Source: Kiritimatiellia bacterium (GTDB lineage Bacteria > Verrucomicrobiota > Kiritimatiellia > SLAD01). Taken from it: a stretch of 9,177 bases of DNA. The DNA is taken from positions 1-9,177 of the forward strand of contig SLLF01000241.1 of NCBI GenBank assembly GCA_007134175.1. The letters are read 5' to 3'. This document shows positions 6,831-9,177 of the stretch, piece after piece; position 1 is the first letter of the stretch; the number at the start of each line of letters is the position of its first letter. A program made the translations under genes and the position numbers. The notes beneath the pieces are model-generated. The model was not told the origin of the DNA and did no database searches. It was given only the letters and a program-made list of their open reading frames with translations.

Positions 6831-7722
6831 AACGCACTGGATGCTCGTTATCGAAAGGTCCCGCGGATGAGGTCGCACCCGCCACAATATAGCGGCCCCC
6901 TTCCCCCGGCACCAACCGCACGCCCGGCTCCTCGCTAATATATACGCGACGGACCACCTCGCGACCATTGGGCGTAAACACTTGATAAAAGAAGCGACCT
7001 GGGCCAGCCTGATGCAAGACGGTGATCTGGCGATGCTCATCCACTCGCATTTGGGGCGAATAGACTCGAAGCAACCGGCCGAGATGAATGACGGCGTAGC
7101 ATACGTTGCGATCAGCGTCATCGATGCGCAGGAGCAGATGTTCACCGCGCTCCCGGTTGAGGGTCATCAACCGGTACACCCGTTGCCCCGCATCTCCGGG
7201 CCCCGCCGCCCCGACAACCTGCTTCAACTCCAAGCCCGGCACCACATCCAGAAACGCCCGGTTCGACTGGAAATGCCGCCCACCCGCTTCCAGACGGGCC
7301 CAAACCGAATAGGGCCCCATATTCCGCAAATCGTGCACCCGACTCAGAAAAAAGCGGCGGCGATCCGAGGACCGGGGCGGAATTACCCACTCTGTCTTGA
7401 CCACCTCCGTGTCCTGTGGGCGCAACATTCGTCCAGGCGACTGTTCAACCTCCAACCACAAACGGGCGGTGGCAACATCGCCGCCCAAGACGATGGGTTG
7501 TGCCTGATCGTTCTGCACCCGCACTTCCAGCACCACGGGTTCGTGCTGTACCGTACGATTGTGGACCAGCCGAATGGACACTTCCACCTGCGCCTCAACC
7601 ACACCCGCCCCCACCAAAACCAGCCAGGTACCCACCAGCGGCCACCAGCCGCAGGATCGCCCGCCGCGCTGGGCCGGTCGGCTGTGGATCACGGCCGCAG
7701 GCCGGGGTGTTGTCGGCGGCAT
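6829..7722 (-). CDS. Secreted beta-rich protein of unknown function
   Basis: I do not recognise this 297-residue protein. After a long basic N-terminus (about 25 residues), a hydrophobic core GTWLVLVGAGVV is followed by VEA-Q, a good signal peptidase I site near residues 44/45, so the protein is probably exported. The mature part begins with a beta-sandwich-like segment (VEVSIRLVHNRTVQHEPVVLEVRVQND, typical of Ig-like domains), continues with alternating beta strands (RRRFFLSRVHDL, YSVWARLEAGGRHFQSN) and closes with strands rich in Val, Arg and Tyr. No catalytic motif is visible. I chose the ATG at 7720-7722 because GAGGCAGG lies 2 nt before it; upstream GTG (7779) and ATG (7761) starts in the same frame lack such a site. 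It lies 115 nt downstream of the metallophosphoesterase gene and 10 nt upstream of the NqrM-like gene. Confidence 0.75.
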   Translation of the reverse strand: MPPTTPRPAAVIHSRPAQRGGRSCGWWPLVGTWLVLVGAGVVEAQVEVSIRLVHNRTVQHEPVVLEVRVQNDQAQPIVLGGDVATARLWLEVEQSPGRMLRPQDTEVVKTEWVIPPRSSDRRRFFLSRVHDLRNMGPYSVWARLEAGGRHFQSNRAFLDVVPGLELKQVVGAAGPGDAGQRVYRLMTLNRERGEHLLLRIDDADRNVCYAVIHLGRLLRVYSPQMRVDEHRQITVLHQAGPGRFFYQVFTPNGREVVRRVYISEEPGVRLVPGEGGRYIVAGATSSAGPFDNEHPVR

Positions 7723-7837
7723 TACCTGCCTCGGGATTTTTTCTTTGTAGGCACTTTGCATCGTGGTGTCGACTTTCACTCAAGTATCAGGACCAATGGC
7801 TATGTCGTAATGGAGGCGCATCCCCCCCACCGGCGGA
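7723..7837. other. Gap between metallophosphoesterase and secreted-protein genes
   Basis: These 115 bases hold a run of seven C (7822-7828, seven G on the minus strand). Together with GGAGG at 7812-7816 it could form a weak G-U-containing hairpin after the metallophosphoesterase stop. An A-rich stretch precedes the secreted-protein start. No strong promoter or intrinsic terminator is visible, so whether the two genes share a transcript is open. Confidence 0.4.
7725..7732 (-). promoter_or_regulatory. Shine-Dalgarno site choosing the start of the secreted protein
   Basis: GAGGCAGG on the minus strand lies just upstream of the ATG at 7720-7722; the GAGG core is 6 nt away. The two earlier in-frame starts (7761 and 7779) have no comparable site, so this one decides the annotated start. 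Confidence 0.55.
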
Positions 7838-8560
7838 CTACCGTCCGACGGCCAGCCGGGATGCCACCCGGTCCGGCAAGCCCGCGTCGCGGATCTTCTT
7901 CTGGGTAACCCGGAAATCATAGGCCACCCGATGAAGTTCCACTTCATTGTTCATCATGTCAAATGTCACATACGCCGCACGTGGATCGCCGTCGCGCGGC
8001 TGCCCGACGCTGCCGGCATTGATAAAGTATTTGCGGCCCAGGGTGACCTTCACCTTGGTGTAAAGCCCCGACCGGATCCGGTCGGTCTTCTCAAAGGCGA
8101 GCGGGACATGGGTATGGCCATAAAAACAGAGGGATGTGCTTTGGTAGGCGAAGCTGGCGTCCGCCTCCAGTTTGTCCAGCACATAGCCCCACATCTCCGG
8201 GGTATCCAGCGTGCTGTGTACAATCGTGAAGGTCTCCACCCGTGCCACATACTTGAGACTGGCCAGGAATTCCCGCTGCGCCGAAGATAGCGTGCGCCGC
8301 GTCCAGTCGACCACGTCGGCTGCGATTGGATGCAATCCTTCGAGCTTCTCGTCCACACCACAGTAGTGGTCATGATTCCCGCGCACGATCGGGCAATTCA
8401 ATTCCTGGATTGTTTCCAAACATTCCACCGGACTGGCGTTGTAGCCGACAATATCCCCCAAACTGACATAGTGCGTCACGTTACGTTTGCGCGCATCGGC
8501 CAGCACCGCCTGCAACGCCTCATAGTTGGCGTGAATATCCCCTAGAATTGCGTATTTCAT
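7838..8560 (-). CDS. Calcineurin-like metallophosphoesterase
   Basis: This 240-residue cytoplasmic enzyme has every metal-binding motif of the metallophosphoesterase superfamily: GDIHAN (D8, H10), GDIVGYN (D36), GNHDH (N62, H63), H114 in VHSTLD, and GHTHVP (H148, H150). It also has the AGSVGQPRDGDPRAAYVTFD block typical of the YfcE/MJ0936-like subgroup. These act on phosphodiesters or phosphomonoesters with a two-metal centre; the natural substrate is usually unknown, so I give no gene name. A ~25-residue tail (FRVTQKKIRDAGLPDRVASRLAVGR) follows the core. I use the ATG at 8558-8560. A TTG at 8567-8569, adding three residues and overlapping the acylphosphatase stop as TTGA, is an alternative; neither has a clear ribosome site. 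It lies 5 nt downstream of the acylphosphatase gene and is surely co-transcribed with it. Confidence 0.93.
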   Translation of the reverse strand: MKYAILGDIHANYEALQAVLADARKRNVTHYVSLGDIVGYNASPVECLETIQELNCPIVRGNHDHYCGVDEKLEGLHPIAADVVDWTRRTLSSAQREFLASLKYVARVETFTIVHSTLDTPEMWGYVLDKLEADASFAYQSTSLCFYGHTHVPLAFEKTDRIRSGLYTKVKVTLGRKYFINAGSVGQPRDGDPRAAYVTFDMMNNEVELHRVAYDFRVTQKKIRDAGLPDRVASRLAVGR

Positions 8561-8565
8561 ATCGA

Positions 8566-8862
8566 TCAATATCGGATTTCAAATCCTGCAAACGCCCCGC
8601 TCGCCGGCTGCCACTCGCAGTGGGTGTCGGTTATATACCGCCCCAGCCTCGACCCCTGCAGTTCAGCCAAGTATGCTTCCAGCTTGCCACGCGCACCTTC
8701 CGCTTCCAAACGAACCGTGCCATCCCACTCGTTGCGCACAAACCCCCGTATCTGAAAAGTGCGGGCCAGCGTCTCCGCCGTAAATCGGAAACCGACTCCC
8801 TGGACCCGGCCGCCGAAAACAACAACCAGCTTGATTTCATCCTTACTCGACCACACATCCAT
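8566..8862 (-). CDS. acyP: Acylphosphatase
   Basis: This 98-residue cytoplasmic enzyme hydrolyses the carboxyl-phosphate bond of acyl phosphates. The signature GRVQGVGFRFTAETLA carries the catalytic Arg26 in the phosphate-binding loop, and GFVRNEWDGTVRLEAEG carries the catalytic Asn44, so the active site is complete. The length is normal for the family (about 90-100). The C-terminus is a little longer than the usual F-x-I-x-Y end, but FEIRY is present. The ATG at 8860-8862 has only a weak ribosome site. It is the first gene of the minus-strand cluster, just upstream of the metallophosphoesterase gene, and the divergent region 8863-9107 should hold its promoter. TTGAAC with a 17-nt gap to TAGGCT, read on the minus strand just before the ATG, is a poor promoter candidate. 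Confidence 0.95.
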   Translation of the reverse strand: MDVWSSKDEIKLVVVFGGRVQGVGFRFTAETLARTFQIRGFVRNEWDGTVRLEAEGARGKLEAYLAELQGSRLGRYITDTHCEWQPASGAFAGFEIRY

Positions 8863-9107
8863 AACGCAAGCCTAATCATTGATCCACCGTGGTTCAATCC
8901 CCTTTTACCCCACCTGCGATTCAGACAGTGGGGAGAGAGCCGTAAAGCATCAGGGTCTGGCTAGGACATATCCCTTGATTTGACGGCAGTTTTGACCCTG
9001 CCGGGTCGGCGGCGCTGAGGCGGGCTGCCAAAAATCTACAAAAAAAAGCTGCATCGGGAGTTTCTTCATGTAATTCGGTATCCGGCTTTAATAATAAGGA
9101 TACAGAA
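8863..9107. other. Divergent intergenic region with hairpins and A-tracts
   Basis: These 245 bases separate the acylphosphatase gene (minus) from a plus-strand gene and must serve both. Visible elements are a near-symmetric site TGATCCACCGTGGTTCA (8879-8895, one mismatch between arms), an imperfect hairpin at 8908-8933 (CCCCA/TGGGG and CTG/CAG), a set of competing stems between 8951 and 9029, A-tracts at 9030-9034 and 9040-9047, and TAATAA at 9089-9094, a possible -10 box very close to the ATG at 9108. No tRNA or recognised RNA family was seen. Confidence 0.55.
8951..9029 (+). promoter_or_regulatory. Competing stem-loops, possible leader structure
   Basis: GACCCTG (8994-9000) can pair with CAGGGTC upstream (8951-8957), while its GACCC part can instead pair with GGGTC just downstream (9003-9007). 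CGGCA (8984-8988) can pair with TGCCG (8999-9003), and GGCAG (8985-8989) can pair with CTGCC (9025-9029). These pairings exclude one another in part, as in switching leaders. No promoter upstream of this stretch is evident and the GC-rich sequence makes chance pairing easy, so a role is only a suggestion. Confidence 0.25.
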
Positions 9108-9177
9108 ATGGACGCCGACCAGCTTCGAAAACAACTCCAGCAGAGCCAGCGAGAGGCCGGCGATCTGCTCCGGGTGC
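9108..9177 (+). CDS. Start of an unidentified gene with a helical, Gln-rich N-terminus (partial)
   Basis: The ATG at 9108-9110 has AAGGA 7 nt upstream (9096-9100), a good ribosome site, and the frame is open to the window edge. The 23 visible residues (MDADQLRKQLQQSQREAGDL...) are charged, rich in Gln and Glu, and fit an amphipathic helix or coiled coil. There is no signal peptide. This is too little to assign a function; many signalling, structural and DNA-binding proteins start this way. Confidence 0.65.
   Translation, partial: MDADQLRKQLQQSQREAGDLLRV

Noticed and set aside
7822..7828. Run of seven C, possible phase-variation tract
   Set aside because: It lies between genes and not at promoter spacing or in a coding frame, so slippage would have no evident effect.
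6982..7908. 308-codon open frame on the plus strand
   Set aside because: Antisense to the secreted-protein gene and the metallophosphoesterase end; low-complexity His/Pro/Arg-rich translation with no recognisable domain.
8888..8905. GGTTCAATCC resembling a tRNA T-loop
   Set aside because: The flanking bases do not form a T stem, and no anticodon or D arm is found at the right distance.
9030..9048. A-tracts as an intrinsic terminator on the minus strand
   Set aside because: The T-run on the minus strand is not preceded by a stable stem, and no gene reads into it from the right on that strand within the window.

Overview
This is a compact, roughly 60% GC bacterial chromosome segment with seven complete protein genes or gene candidates of recognisable type, one further unrecognised secreted protein, and one gene start cut off at the right edge. 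The best taxonomic clue is a transcript-cleavage factor (GreA type) whose GreA part sits at the end of a ~730-residue protein. Long GreA proteins of this kind are known from Chlamydia and related PVC-superphylum bacteria, so a Verrucomicrobiota/Kiritimatiellota/Lentisphaerota-like host is the most likely source; this is inference from gene architecture. I see no phage, transposon, CRISPR array, rRNA or tRNA.

Layout. (1) 1-261 is probably non-coding and rich in inverted repeats, including a perfect 18-bp palindrome. (2) 262-5717, minus strand, is a tight three-gene operon read right to left: long GreA, a GtrA-family four-helix membrane protein (4-nt ATGA overlap), and a 913-residue lipoprotein with a glycoside-hydrolase-like layout (3-nt gap). 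(3) 5718-5760 is a short divergent promoter region. (4) 5761-6609, plus strand, is an RluA-family pseudouridine synthase. It meets the next minus-strand gene tail to tail, with both stop codons inside one CTAG. (5) 6606-8862, minus strand, holds four genes read right to left: acylphosphatase, metallophosphoesterase, a secreted beta-rich protein of unknown function, and a 70-residue one-helix, cysteine-rich protein resembling NqrM (DUF539). (6) 8863-9107 is a divergent intergenic region with competing hairpins and A-tracts. (7) 9108 to the edge is the start of a plus-strand gene with a helical, Gln/Glu-rich N-terminus.

How the genes may work together. The GtrA-like protein (lipid-linked sugar translocation in its family) and the lipoprotein with a sugar-hydrolase-like layout could both act on cell-envelope glycans. 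Their translational coupling to a transcription factor is unexplained. The secreted protein and the NqrM-like protein form a tight pair (10-nt gap, Shine-Dalgarno sequence overlapping the upstream stop) and probably share an envelope or membrane role. Most of the window is ordinary housekeeping DNA. The points most worth a second look are the domain architecture of the long GreA, the unclassified lipoprotein, the NqrM-like protein and the two structured intergenic regions. I found no convincing evidence for a wholly new multi-gene system.
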